From the NCBI GenBank assembly GCA_028818775.1, contig JAPPNE010000155.1, positions 1-58,875 on the forward strand: a stretch of DNA of 58,875 nt. The letters are read 5' to 3'. Of the stretch, positions 8,190-16,597 are shown piece after piece. A model generated the notes under the pieces. The model searched no databases. It was not told the origin of the DNA and saw nothing but the letters and a program-made list of their open reading frames with translations. Position 1 is the first letter of the stretch; every line of letters starts with the position of its first letter. The DNA comes from Deltaproteobacteria bacterium (lineage in GTDB: Bacteria; Desulfobacterota; Binatia; UBA9968; JAJDTQ01). The position numbers and the translations under genes are program-made.

Positions 8190-8215
8190 GTGGGATAAAG
8201 TGGGATAAAATCCCA
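8190..8215 (+). promoter_or_regulatory. MraZ-binding repeats
   Basis: Two exact tandem copies of GTGGGATAAA (8190-8199 and 8200-8209) sit just after the -10 box, followed by an inverted TCCCA (8211-8215). Known MraZ sites are direct TGGGN repeats with five-base spacing close to the mraZ promoter, and this arrangement matches them. It implies autorepression of the cluster by the MraZ protein encoded next. Confidence 0.75.
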
Positions 8216-8250
8216 TGGTTTCAGCTCGGTCTCACCGAGAGTGCAAGGCA

Positions 8251-8703
8251 ATGTTCCGCGGACGTTACGAGCATACGGTCGATACCAAGGGGCGGCTGAG
8301 CATTCCGGCCAAGTATCGCGAAGTCCTCCTGGGCAAGGGAGATCCTCGCCTCATTATCACAAACTTCGTGGTCAGCTCCAAACGCTGCCTCGACGTCTAT
8401 CCGCTGGACGAATGGACGGCGCTGGAGGAGGCGGTGCGTCAGAGGCCCAAGTTCGATCCCAACATGGTGCGGTTTCAGACCTATTATCTCGGCGGAGCCA
8501 TGGAATGCGAGGTGGACACGCACGGACGCATTCTCATTCCCCCCACGTTGCGCAAGTACGCGGACCTCAAGCGCGACGTGATGCTGGTATCGGCGGGGGA
8601 GAAGTTTCGCATCTGGGACAAGGACGCCTGGGACACGGTGTTCACGGAGGCTGAAGAGCAACTCATGGAGGATCCGGGCTCGTTCTCGGACTTGGGCCTG
8701 TGA
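8251..8703 (+). CDS. mraZ: Transcriptional regulator MraZ
   Basis: A 150-residue protein with the two AbrB-like halves typical of MraZ: HTVDTKGRLSIPAKYR near residue 7-22 and CEVDTHGRILIPPTLR near 82-97. MraZ forms a ring that binds TGGGN repeats at its own promoter and represses the dcw genes. Matching repeats lie at 8190-8215. The start MFRGRYEH is chosen over an in-frame upstream codon because it fits the family and has AAGG just before it. It heads the cluster and is followed by a STAS gene rather than directly by rsmH. Confidence 0.96.
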   Translation: MFRGRYEHTVDTKGRLSIPAKYREVLLGKGDPRLIITNFVVSSKRCLDVYPLDEWTALEEAVRQRPKFDPNMVRFQTYYLGGAMECEVDTHGRILIPPTLRKYADLKRDVMLVSAGEKFRIWDKDAWDTVFTEAEEQLMEDPGSFSDLGL

Positions 8704-8737
8704 GTCACGAGGCGATACCGGAAGAAAGGAGCGATCC

Positions 8738-9106
8738 ATGATCGGACTCGACCGAAAGGCCATTCAGGATATCGCCGTGATCGACGTCAACGGCGACATC
8801 GACCTCCGGGAGATGGTTCGGATCAAGGACATGATCGGCGGCCTGATCGAGAAGGAACGGCACAAGGTAGTGCTGAACCTCAAGGCCGTGGATCACATCA
8901 ACTACCTGAGCATCGGGGTCTTGCTGGACCGCCTGAAACTGCTGCGCGAGATGAACGGCGACCTCAAGATCTCGGGCATGAGTCCGCACCTGAAGGACAT
9001 CTTCCGGGTGGTGGGCATGGACGGGGTGTTCGAATACTACGCCTCGCTGGACGAGGCCATCGAAAGTTTCGATGACGACTGGGAGGGGGCGGCCACCTGT
9101 CATTGA
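8738..9106 (+). CDS. STAS domain protein, anti-sigma factor antagonist type
   Basis: A 122-residue single-domain STAS protein. It begins with a beta strand (IAVIDVNGDID, about residue 11-21), then VVLNLKAVDHINYLSIGVLLDRL, where the classic DSSG phosphorylation loop is replaced by YLSIG, keeping one serine. In the SpoIIAA family that serine is the switch phosphorylated by an anti-sigma kinase. It lies between mraZ (34-base gap, ribosome site AGGA) and rsmH (12-base gap), so it is part of the dcw transcript. No partner kinase or sigma factor is nearby. A role linking stress or envelope signalling to division is inference only. Confidence 0.88.
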   Translation: MIGLDRKAIQDIAVIDVNGDIDLREMVRIKDMIGGLIEKERHKVVLNLKAVDHINYLSIGVLLDRLKLLREMNGDLKISGMSPHLKDIFRVVGMDGVFEYYASLDEAIESFDDDWEGAATCH

Positions 9107-9118
9107 ACGGCCGCCGCC

Positions 9119-10072
9119 ATGAGCTACGCGCACGAGCCCGTAATGCTTCATGAGGTGCTGGATATTCTCGCGCCGTCGCCGTCGCGGCGCTACCTGGACG
9201 CCACCGTGGGAGGCGGCGGACACGCGCGCGAGATCCTGCGCCGGTCGTCTCCGGACGGCGAACTTCTGGGTCTCGACTGGGACGACGACGCCGTGGACGC
9301 GGCCGGGCGCGCCCTGGCGGGATTCGGCGGGCGCGTGGTCCTGCGCCGGGCGGGATTCACCGAGGCGCCCGCGGTGCTCGACGAGCTGGGTTGGGCGGGC
9401 GTGGACGGCATGCTGCTGGACCTGGGGCTGTCCTCGCATCAACTCGACGTTCCCGACCGGGGCTTCGGTTTCGCCAACGATGCGCGGCTCGACATGCGCA
9501 TGGACCGGCGCCGGTCACCGGACGCGCACGAGCTGGTGAACACGCTGCCGGTGAGTGAGCTGGGGGAACTGATACGCGAGTTCGGCGAGGAACCGGGGGC
9601 GCGCCGGATCGCGCGCGCCATCGGCGCGGAAAGGCGCGGAACGACCATCGAGACCACCCGGCAACTGGCCGGGATCGTGGCCCGGGCCCTGGGTGGCGCG
9701 GGCGGGCGGCCCCGGGGCGCGCGCACGCCGGCGACTCACCCGGCCACCCGGACGTTCCAGGCCCTGCGCATCGCCGTGAACCGGGAGTTGGAAAACCTGG
9801 AGACGTTTCTCGAAACGGCCTACGAGATGCTGCGCGCCGGCGGGCGGCTCGTCATCATCTCGTTCCATTCAATGGAGGACCGGCTGGTCAAGCGCGCCTT
9901 CCACAAATGGGGTCTGGATTGCGTGTGCCCACCGCGCCTCCCCGGATGTGTCTGCGGCTGGAGCCGCAAGGCCGCCGTGGTGACGCGCAAACCACGCGTG
10001 CCCGGCAAGGAAGAGGTGCGGGCCAATCCCAGGGCGCGCTCGGCGCGGCTCCGGGCGGTCGAAAGGGTCTAG
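9119..10072 (+). CDS. rsmH: 16S rRNA (cytosine(1402)-N4)-methyltransferase
   Basis: A 317-residue RsmH (MraW), which uses S-adenosylmethionine to N4-methylate C1402 in the ribosomal P site. It starts with YAHEPVMLHEVLD, carries the cofactor loop VGGGGHA near residue 30, LDLGLSSHQLD near 100, and the family signature ISFHSMEDRLVKRAF near 245-259. The C-terminal CVCPPRLPGCVCGW is a usual cysteine cluster. The length is normal. It ends 19 bases before a long palindromic repeat that separates it from ftsL. Confidence 0.96.
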   Translation: MSYAHEPVMLHEVLDILAPSPSRRYLDATVGGGGHAREILRRSSPDGELLGLDWDDDAVDAAGRALAGFGGRVVLRRAGFTEAPAVLDELGWAGVDGMLLDLGLSSHQLDVPDRGFGFANDARLDMRMDRRRSPDAHELVNTLPVSELGELIREFGEEPGARRIARAIGAERRGTTIETTRQLAGIVARALGGAGGRPRGARTPATHPATRTFQALRIAVNRELENLETFLETAYEMLRAGGRLVIISFHSMEDRLVKRAFHKWGLDCVCPPRLPGCVCGWSRKAAVVTRKPRVPGKEEVRANPRARSARLRAVERV

Positions 10073-10091
10073 GAGCCTGTCGGATTTGGTT

Positions 10092-10191
10092 TGGCGTCCT
10101 TCGACTTCGCTTCGCTACGCTCAGGACGAACGGTTTTGGAAACCTGTTTCCGTTCGTCCTGAGCGTAGCGAAGCGAAGTCGAAGGACGCCA
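10092..10191. repeat. Long palindromic repeat element, copy 2, between rsmH and ftsL
   Basis: Two perfect 42-base arms (10092-10133 and 10150-10191) flank a 16-base loop. The arms match copy 1 (130-240) except that GCTTCGCT replaces GCTCCGCT, and the opposite arm carries the matching change GCGAAGC for GCGGAGC. The element fills most of the 132-base gap between rsmH and ftsL. The ftsL ribosome binding site AGGAGG starts four bases after the right arm. Confidence 0.92.
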
Positions 10192-10204
10192 TCTAGGAGG
10201 GGCC

Positions 10205-10552
10205 ATGTTCAGAGCCGGTCAGGAACCGACCAAGGCAACGGGCGTTCTCGATCGGCAGGATGTGGCCGAAGCCCGGGTCGCGGCGCGGCGCGGCGACGCA
10301 TTGTGGCCCATCGTGTTGAGTTGCCTGCTGGTGGCCTTGGCGTTGCTGCTGGTGTGGCAGCGGCTGCGCGTCGTGCAACTGGGCTACGTGCTCTCCACCG
10401 CCGCCAAGCTGGAGCGCCGGCTGGAGCAGACGAATCGCGAATTGAAGCTGGAGTTGGGGTCCCTGACGGCTCCCGACCGCGTGGAGACCATGGCGCGGAA
10501 GCGTCTCGGACTCAAGGACCCGGAGGGTAAGCGGGTCGTCGTCGTGCCATGA
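10205..10552 (+). CDS. ftsL: Cell division protein FtsL
   Basis: A 115-residue bitopic membrane protein in the FtsL position. A short charged cytoplasmic N-terminus is followed by one membrane segment (WPIVLSCLLVALALLLVW, about residues 34-51) and a periplasmic coiled-coil-like helix rich in L and E, ending with TMARKRLGLKDPEGKRVVVV, the conserved FtsL/DivIC-type tail. FtsL joins FtsB and FtsQ to activate FtsWI. Sequence identity in this family is low, so position and topology carry the call. AGGAGG precedes the ATG, and the stop overlaps the ftsI start by four bases. Confidence 0.85.
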   Translation: MFRAGQEPTKATGVLDRQDVAEARVAARRGDALWPIVLSCLLVALALLLVWQRLRVVQLGYVLSTAAKLERRLEQTNRELKLELGSLTAPDRVETMARKRLGLKDPEGKRVVVVP

Positions 10553-12492
10553 CCAAGGAAAACCCACAGGATCTTGCCGCGAGAATGCGCTTCCGGTTGC
10601 GGCTGGCCGGGGGCCTGCTCCTGGTGCTGTTGCTGGCGGTGGCGCTTCGCGCCATACAGCTCCAGGCCTTCGACGGCGAGCGGCTCGCGCGCATGGGCGA
10701 GCGGCAGCACCTCCAGGAATGGATCGTCCAGCCCGAGCGCGGCACCATCTTCGGCCGCGACGGCGATGCACTGGCCATCAGCATCGAGGCCCAGTCGGTC
10801 TACGTGCGCCCACGGCGCCTGAAGGTCACCGGCAAGGTCGTGGCCGACGTGGCGCGGGCGCTGGACATGAAGCGCGGCGACGTGCGCCGCAGGATGACCG
10901 CCAGCGAGCCCTTCGTATGGCTCAAGCGCCAGGTGACGCCGCGCGAGGCGCAGCGGGTGCGCCGGCTCAAGATCGAAGGAGTCGGTTTCTACCACGAGCC
11001 CAAACGGTATTACCCGCAAGGGCGGCTCGCCGGGCAGGCCCTGGGGGTCGTGGGCAGGGACGCCCAGGGCCTCGAAGGGGTCGAGCGCAGCTACGACCGC
11101 TACATACGCGGGGAGACCAGTTCGTGGGTGGTGGAGCGCGACGCGTTGGGCCGCCGCATGCTGGTGGCGGGCCTGGACGAGTTGAAGCTCCAGCCCGGGC
11201 CTGACGTGCACCTGACGCTGGATACCGCGCTCCAGCATCTGGCGGAAAAGCACCTGGAAGCGACGGTCAAGCGCTACCGCGCCAAGGGCGGGACCGTGGT
11301 GATGGCCGACCCTTATACGGGCGCGATCCTGGCGCTGGCCAGCTACCCGTTCTTCGATCCCAACCAGTACCAGACCCAGGAACGGAGCCGCTGGCGCATC
11401 CGCGCGGTCACGGATACCTACGAGCCGGGTTCCGTCTTCAAGGCCGTGCTGGCGGCGGCCGCCCTGGAGGACGGTGTCGTGGGGCAGGAGGACCTGATCT
11501 TCTGCGAGTACGGCAAGTACGTCTACGGCGGCCGTACCATCCATGACTTCAAGGAATACGGCTGGCTGTCGTTCGCCAAGGTCCTTCAGCTCTCCAGCAA
11601 TATCGGCGTCGCGAAGGTGGCGCACAAGCTCGGCAAGGAGCGCTACCACCGTTACATTCGCCGCTTCGGCTTTGGAGAGAAGACCGGCATCGACCTCCTG
11701 GGAGAACGGAAAGGGACGGTGCGCCCTCACCACCAGTGGTACAAGGTGGACCTTGCCGCGGCCTCGTTCGGGCAGTCCATCGGGGTGACCCCCCTGCAGA
11801 TGGTCATGGCCTTCTCCGCCATCGCCAACGGCGGCCTGCTCATGCGTCCCTACCTCGTGGACCGGGTGGTGGGCGAGGACGGCCGCGTGCTGTTCCGGAA
11901 CAAGCCGGAAATGCTGCGCCGCGTGGTTTCGCGCGAGACCGCCCGCAAGGTGGTCGACATCCTCAAGGGCGTCGTGGCCGAGGGCGGCACCGGCTCCCGT
12001 GCCGCCCTCGCGGGGTTCGAAACGGCGGGCAAGACCGGCACTTCCCAGAAGGCCGACCGCGTCAAGGGGGGCTATTCGAAGAAGCGGGTGGCCTCGTTCG
12101 CCGGGTTCGTGCCCGCCGACGAGCCCCGCTTCGTGCTCCTGACCCTGGTGGACGAACCGACGGTTCAAGTCTACGGCGGCCTGGTGGCGGCGCCGCTGTT
12201 CCAGCGCATCGCCGGCCCGGCGCTGCACGCGCTCGGACAGAAGCCCGACCGCCGCCTTCTCGAGGCGCCGTCCTCGGCCGGGAAGGTTGGCGTCGTCCGG
12301 GTGTCGCGTGCAGGGACCCGGCGCGGGAAGGCCGGTTCCGGCGGGCCGAACCTCATCGGCATGAGCATGCGCCAAGCCGTCGACGAGGCCAGGAAGCTCC
12401 GGCTCTCGGTGGTGCTCCGGGGGCACGGCTACGTCGCGGCGCAAAGGATGGACCGGGGCGGCCGCCGCCTCGTCCTGACGCTCAAGGAATGA
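10549..12492 (+). CDS. ftsI: Division-specific transpeptidase FtsI (PBP3) with C-terminal PASTA-like domain
   Basis: A 647-residue class B penicillin-binding protein. A single N-terminal membrane anchor lies at about residues 17-36, then the pedestal domain and the transpeptidase domain. Active-site motifs are SVFK (near 294), SSN (near 349) and KTGTS (near 493). FtsI cross-links septal peptidoglycan together with FtsW. After the catalytic domain a C-terminal stretch beginning GPNLIGMSMRQAVDEARKL (about residue 597 on) resembles a single PASTA repeat, a unit known from Spo0-type and Gram-positive PBPs and from several non-gamma Gram-negative lineages. It overlaps ftsL and murE by four bases each. 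Confidence 0.95.
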   Translation: MTKENPQDLAARMRFRLRLAGGLLLVLLLAVALRAIQLQAFDGERLARMGERQHLQEWIVQPERGTIFGRDGDALAISIEAQSVYVRPRRLKVTGKVVADVARALDMKRGDVRRRMTASEPFVWLKRQVTPREAQRVRRLKIEGVGFYHEPKRYYPQGRLAGQALGVVGRDAQGLEGVERSYDRYIRGETSSWVVERDALGRRMLVAGLDELKLQPGPDVHLTLDTALQHLAEKHLEATVKRYRAKGGTVVMADPYTGAILALASYPFFDPNQYQTQERSRWRIRAVTDTYEPGSVFKAVLAAAALEDGVVGQEDLIFCEYGKYVYGGRTIHDFKEYGWLSFAKVLQLSSNIGVAKVAHKLGKERYHRYIRRFGFGEKTGIDLLGERKGTVRPHHQWYKVDLAAASFGQSIGVTPLQMVMAFSAIANGGLLMRPYLVDRVVGEDGRVLFRNKPEMLRRVVSRETARKVVDILKGVVAEGGTGSRAALAGFETAGKTGTSQKADRVKGGYSKKRVASFAGFVPADEPRFVLLTLVDEPTVQVYGGLVAAPLFQRIAGPALHALGQKPDRRLLEAPSSAGKVGVVRVSRAGTRRGKAGSGGPNLIGMSMRQAVDEARKLRLSVVLRGHGYVAAQRMDRGGRRLVLTLKE

Positions 12493-14018
12493 TGCCGATG
12501 CTGCTGCGGGAGCTGCTGCATACACCGGATGTCCGGGACGAACGGGGCCCCGTGGACCACCAGGTCCAGGGGCTCGCGTGCGATTCACGCCGGGTACGTC
12601 CGGGTTCCGTCTTCTTCGCCCTGCCGGGGCAGCGCGCCGACGGCCATGACTTCGTCGGCGACGCCGTGCGGCGGGGCGCGGCGGCGGTGGTGGTGGAGCG
12701 GCCCGTGGCGGTGCCTTCCGGGACCGCCTGCGTGAGGGTGTCCGACGCGCGCCGCGCCATGGCTCACGCGGCGGCGGTGTTCTTCGGCCGTCCGAGCCGC
12801 TCGCTCGTCCTGGTGGGCGTCACCGGGACCAACGGCAAGACAACGGTCACCTACCTGCTGGAGGCGATCTTCGGCGCGGCGGGGCGCGCCTGCGGGGTCA
12901 TCGGCACCATCAGCCGGCGTTACGGCGGACGGCAGCAGCCCGCGCTCCTTACCACGCCCGAGTCCCTCGAGATCGAGGAGCTGCTGGCGGAGATGGCAGG
13001 CGCCGGCGTGGGCTTCGTCGCCATGGAGGTTTCTTCCCACGCGCTGGACCTCCATCGGGCGCACGGGCTGGATTTCGACGCGGCGGTGTTCACCAACCTG
13101 TCGCGCGACCACCTGGACTATCACGGCGACATGGAGTCGTACTTCCGCAGCAAGGCGCGGTTGTTCACGGAGTGCCTGCGCGCCAGCGTCAAGGAACGGC
13201 CGGTCGCGGTCATCAACGCGGACGACGCGCGCGGGCTCGAGCTGGCGCGGCTCACCCGGGACGCCGGGCTGGCGGCCCTCACCTACGGCCGCTCGTCCCG
13301 TTGGGACGTCCATCCGGTGCGCCTGGACAGCGACGTGGACGGCTTGCGCGGCACCTTGGCATGCGGCGGGCAAGAGATCGAGTTCGCGTCGCCGCTCATG
13401 GGCGAGATCAACCTGGAGAACATCCTGGCGGCGGCCGGGACGGCCTGGGCGTTGGGGGCGGCGCCGGAAGCCATCGTCTCCGGACTTGCCCGGCTGGAGC
13501 GCGTGCCGGGGCGGCTGGAGCGCGTGCCCAACGGCTTGGGGGTCACCCTGGTGGTGGACTACGCGCACACGCCGGACGCCTTGGACAAGGTCATCCGTGC
13601 CTTGCGGCCGTTGACCCGGGGACGGCTGATCACGGTGTTCGGCTGCGGCGGCGACCGGGATGCCGGCAAGCGTCCGCTCATGGGGGAGGTCGCCGCCGGC
13701 GCGAGCGACGCCGTGGTGGTTACCTCGGACAACCCTCGCGGCGAGGAGCCCCTGGCGATCATCCGCGGCATCGAGGACGGCGTGCGCCGCGGCGGCATGC
13801 AACGCATCGACGACGGCGCCGGGAGCGCGCACCGCGGTTACCGCGTGGAGCCCGACCGGCGCGCCGCGATTCGCCTGGGCCTGTCGCTGGCGGATCCCGG
13901 CGACGTGCTGCTGGTGGCGGGCAAGGGGCACGAGGACTACCAGATCGTCGGCGGGAGCAGGGTCCATTTCGACGACCGGGAAGTGCTGCGGGAGGAAGCC
14001 GCCAGATCACTGGCTTGA
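12489..14018 (+). CDS. murE: UDP-MurNAc-L-Ala-D-Glu:meso-diaminopimelate ligase MurE
   Basis: A 509-residue cytoplasmic Mur ligase that adds the third residue of the stem peptide. It carries CDSRRVRPGSVFFAL in the N-terminal UDP-binding domain, the ATP site VTGTNGKTT near residue 116, MEVSSHAL near 180, and HTPDAL in the C-terminal half. The DNPR motif (TSDNPRGEEP, near residue 415) is the signature of enzymes that add meso-diaminopimelate rather than lysine, so the wall is the Gram-negative A1-gamma type. The ATG overlaps the ftsI stop (ATGA). murF follows after 30 bases. Confidence 0.96.
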   Translation: MMPMLLRELLHTPDVRDERGPVDHQVQGLACDSRRVRPGSVFFALPGQRADGHDFVGDAVRRGAAAVVVERPVAVPSGTACVRVSDARRAMAHAAAVFFGRPSRSLVLVGVTGTNGKTTVTYLLEAIFGAAGRACGVIGTISRRYGGRQQPALLTTPESLEIEELLAEMAGAGVGFVAMEVSSHALDLHRAHGLDFDAAVFTNLSRDHLDYHGDMESYFRSKARLFTECLRASVKERPVAVINADDARGLELARLTRDAGLAALTYGRSSRWDVHPVRLDSDVDGLRGTLACGGQEIEFASPLMGEINLENILAAAGTAWALGAAPEAIVSGLARLERVPGRLERVPNGLGVTLVVDYAHTPDALDKVIRALRPLTRGRLITVFGCGGDRDAGKRPLMGEVAAGASDAVVVTSDNPRGEEPLAIIRGIEDGVRRGGMQRIDDGAGSAHRGYRVEPDRRAAIRLGLSLADPGDVLLVAGKGHEDYQIVGGSRVHFDDREVLREEAARSLA

Positions 14019-14048
14019 CGGTCGAGGGATGACGGTGCGCGAAGGGTC

Positions 14049-15446
14049 ATGGATTGGAGCATCGAAGAGTTGGCGCGGGCGGCCGGGGGGACCATCGTCC
14101 AGCGCGGCGCCGCGCTTCGGGTCGGCGAGATCTGCACGGACTCGCGCCGGGTGGCGCGGAACGGCGTGTTCGTGGCGCTCCGGGGCGAGCTGCATGACGG
14201 ACACGCGTTCGTCACCGAGGCGGCGCGGCGCGGGAGCGGCTGCGTCATCGTGCAGGAGAACGTGGTCCCGGCCTCGGAGGTGGCGGTGATTCGCGTGCGC
14301 GACACCTTGCGGGCGCTGGGAGACGTCGCCCGTTTCCATCGGCGGAGGCTGGCGCCGCGGGTGCTGGCGATCACCGGTTCGAACGGAAAGACCACGACCA
14401 AGGAGATGCTGTTCTCGATTCTGCAACGCGCGCGCCTGGACGACCGCCCGTTGCGCGGCCGGGTGCTCAAGACCGAGGGCAACTACAACAACCTCGTGGG
14501 TCTGCCCTTGACCCTGCTGCGCCTGGGCGAACGCGAGCGCGTCGCGGTGGTGGAGCTGGGCACCAACCGCCCTGGCGAGATCCGCCGGCTCACGGCCATC
14601 GCCGAACCGGAGGTGGCGGCCATCACCTCGGTGGGCCCGGCGCACCTTTCCGGTTTGAAGACGGTGGCCGGAGTGGCGCGGGAGAAGGGTGCGATCTTCC
14701 GCGGCCTGGGGGCGCACGGCACCGCCGTGGTCAATCTCGACGACGCCCGGGTGGTGCGCCAGAGCCGCGCGTTCCAGGGGCGCGTGGTGACCTATGGCAC
14801 GGGCGGCCACGTGCGCGGCGAAGACCCGGAGATGCTTGCCGGCGGGCGCCTGCGCTTCAACCTGCGCGTGGGCCGGCTGCGGGAGCCGGTGCGCCTGCGC
14901 CTGTGCGGGCTGCACAACGTGCGCAACGCGGTGGGCGCCGCGGCCATGGCACACGCCTTCGGAGTGGACCCGGCGGCCATCCGCAAGGGACTCCAGGCGG
15001 TGCGGCCCGTGCCCATGCGCATGGAAGTCGAGCGCTGGCGCGGCATCGGCATCATCAACGACGCCTACAACGCCAATCCGGCCTCCATGGAGGCGGCCTT
15101 GGCCGCGCTGCGCGGGATTCCGGCGCGGGGGCGGCGCGTGGCGGTCCTGGGAGACATGTTGGAGATGGGCGAAAACGAGAGCGCGTGCCACCGCGAGTTG
15201 GGCGAGACCGCGGCGCGCAGCGGCCTCGACGCCCTCTACGTGCTGGGCCGCTTCGCCCGCGAGATCCGCCACGGCGCCGTCGGCGCCGGCATGGAGCGGT
15301 CGGCGGTGCGCGTGGCGCGCGCCCACCAACCCTTGGGGAAGGAGTTGCGCGGCGTGCTGCGCAAGGGCGACTGGGTGTTGCTCAAGGGCTCGCGCGGCGC
15401 GGCCATGGAACAGGTGCTGGCGGCCATGAAGGATGGAGGAGCCTGA
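14049..15446 (+). CDS. murF: UDP-MurNAc-tripeptide:D-alanyl-D-alanine ligase MurF
   Basis: A 465-residue Mur ligase that attaches D-Ala-D-Ala to the tripeptide. Its motifs are CTDSRRV (near residue 28), the ATP loop ITGSNGKTTTKEM (near 108-120), the MurF-specific KTEGNYNNLVGLPLTLL (near 140-157), ELGTNRPGEI, and NDAYNANPASM (near 338-348). All are family hallmarks. The D-Ala-D-Ala ligase that supplies its substrate is encoded further down the same cluster. It is followed three bases later by mraY. Confidence 0.96.
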   Translation: MDWSIEELARAAGGTIVQRGAALRVGEICTDSRRVARNGVFVALRGELHDGHAFVTEAARRGSGCVIVQENVVPASEVAVIRVRDTLRALGDVARFHRRRLAPRVLAITGSNGKTTTKEMLFSILQRARLDDRPLRGRVLKTEGNYNNLVGLPLTLLRLGERERVAVVELGTNRPGEIRRLTAIAEPEVAAITSVGPAHLSGLKTVAGVAREKGAIFRGLGAHGTAVVNLDDARVVRQSRAFQGRVVTYGTGGHVRGEDPEMLAGGRLRFNLRVGRLREPVRLRLCGLHNVRNAVGAAAMAHAFGVDPAAIRKGLQAVRPVPMRMEVERWRGIGIINDAYNANPASMEAALAALRGIPARGRRVAVLGDMLEMGENESACHRELGETAARSGLDALYVLGRFAREIRHGAVGAGMERSAVRVARAHQPLGKELRGVLRKGDWVLLKGSRGAAMEQVLAAMKDGGA

Positions 15447-15449
15447 CCC

Positions 15450-16526
15450 GTGCTGTACCTGCTGCTCTATCCGCTGCATTCCACGTTCCCGGTGCTGAAC
15501 GTGTTCCGCTACATCACGTTCCGCGCGGCGCTGGCGGCGCTCCTGTCGCTGCTGCTCTCCTTCGTCATCGGCCCCTGGCTCATCCGCTCCCTCAAGCGCT
15601 GGCAGATCGGCCAGCACATTCGCGAGGACGGCCCCGCGCACCATGCCGGCAAGGCCGGCACTCCCACCATGGGGGGCACCCTGATCGTCCTGTCCCTGAC
15701 GCTGTCCACGCTGCTGGTGGCGGACGTCACCAACGTGTACGTCTTGCTGGCCCTGGTCGTGACCGTGGCGTTCGCCGCCATCGGTCTCGTCGACGACTGG
15801 CTCAAGCTCAGGAGCCGCAGCAGCCGCGGGCTGTCCATGTGGAGCAAGCTCGTGCCCCAGACCGCCGTGGCCGCGGCGGCGGTGGCGGTGCTGCTGGCGC
15901 AGCCCGACTTCAACAGCACGGTGGCGGTGCCGTTCTTCAAGAACGTGCAACCGGACCTGGGGCTCTGGTACGTGCCCTTCGCGGTGGTGGTGGTGGTGGG
16001 CGCCTCCAACGCGGTGAACCTGACCGACGGCCTCGACGGCCTCGCCATCGGCCCGGTGATGACCGCCGCCGCCGCCTACGCGATCATCGTCTACCTCGCG
16101 GGCCACGTGAAGTTCGCCGAGTACCTGCAGATTCCCTACGTGTCCCGGGTGGGCGAGTTGACGGTGTTCTGCGCCGCGGTGGTGGCGGCGGGCATGGGTT
16201 TCCTGTGGTTCAACACCTATCCCGCGCAGATTTTCATGGGCGACGTCGGCAGCTTGGGCCTCGGAGCCGCCCTCGGGATCGTGGCGGTCATCAGCAAGAA
16301 CGAGATCCTGCTGGTCTTGGTGGGCGGGGTCTTCGTGGTGGAGGCGGTGTCCGTGATCGTACAGGTGGCGTCGTTCAAGACGCGCGGCAAACGGGTCTTC
16401 CGCATGGCGCCGATCCACCATCACTACGAGCTCAAGGGTTGGCCGGAACCGCAGATCATCGTGCGGTTCTGGATCGTGTCGATCATTTGCGCGCTGTTCG
16501 CGTTGAGCACGCTGAAGCTGCGCTGA
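15450..16526 (+). CDS. mraY: Phospho-MurNAc-pentapeptide translocase MraY
   Basis: A 358-residue polytopic membrane enzyme that transfers phospho-MurNAc-pentapeptide to undecaprenyl phosphate, giving lipid I. About ten hydrophobic segments are visible. Conserved cytoplasmic motifs are GTPTMGG (near residue 71-77), GLVDDWLK with the paired aspartates (near 113-120), NAVNLTDGLDGLA (near 189-201), FMGDVGSLGLG (near 262-272) and the histidine run PIHHHYE (near 325). The start codon is GTG, with GGAG about nine bases before it at the end of murF. Confidence 0.96.
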   Translation: MLYLLLYPLHSTFPVLNVFRYITFRAALAALLSLLLSFVIGPWLIRSLKRWQIGQHIREDGPAHHAGKAGTPTMGGTLIVLSLTLSTLLVADVTNVYVLLALVVTVAFAAIGLVDDWLKLRSRSSRGLSMWSKLVPQTAVAAAAVAVLLAQPDFNSTVAVPFFKNVQPDLGLWYVPFAVVVVVGASNAVNLTDGLDGLAIGPVMTAAAAYAIIVYLAGHVKFAEYLQIPYVSRVGELTVFCAAVVAAGMGFLWFNTYPAQIFMGDVGSLGLGAALGIVAVISKNEILLVLVGGVFVVEAVSVIVQVASFKTRGKRVFRMAPIHHHYELKGWPEPQIIVRFWIVSIICALFALSTLKLR

Positions 16527-16597
16527 AGGCGTCGAGGGTGGCGAAGGTGTCGTCGGTCGCAACGAGCGTGGAGCCGGTCACGGACGGCAAGCCGGTC

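Noticed and set aside
7834..8208. 124-codon frame between rnpB and mraZ
   Set aside because: It begins inside RNase P RNA and crosses the dcw promoter; proline/arginine-rich without motifs.
14903..16526. Upstream extension of the murD frame through murF and mraY
   Set aside because: The first part of that frame overlaps two real genes out of phase; only the portion from about 16538 or 16598 onward encodes MurD.
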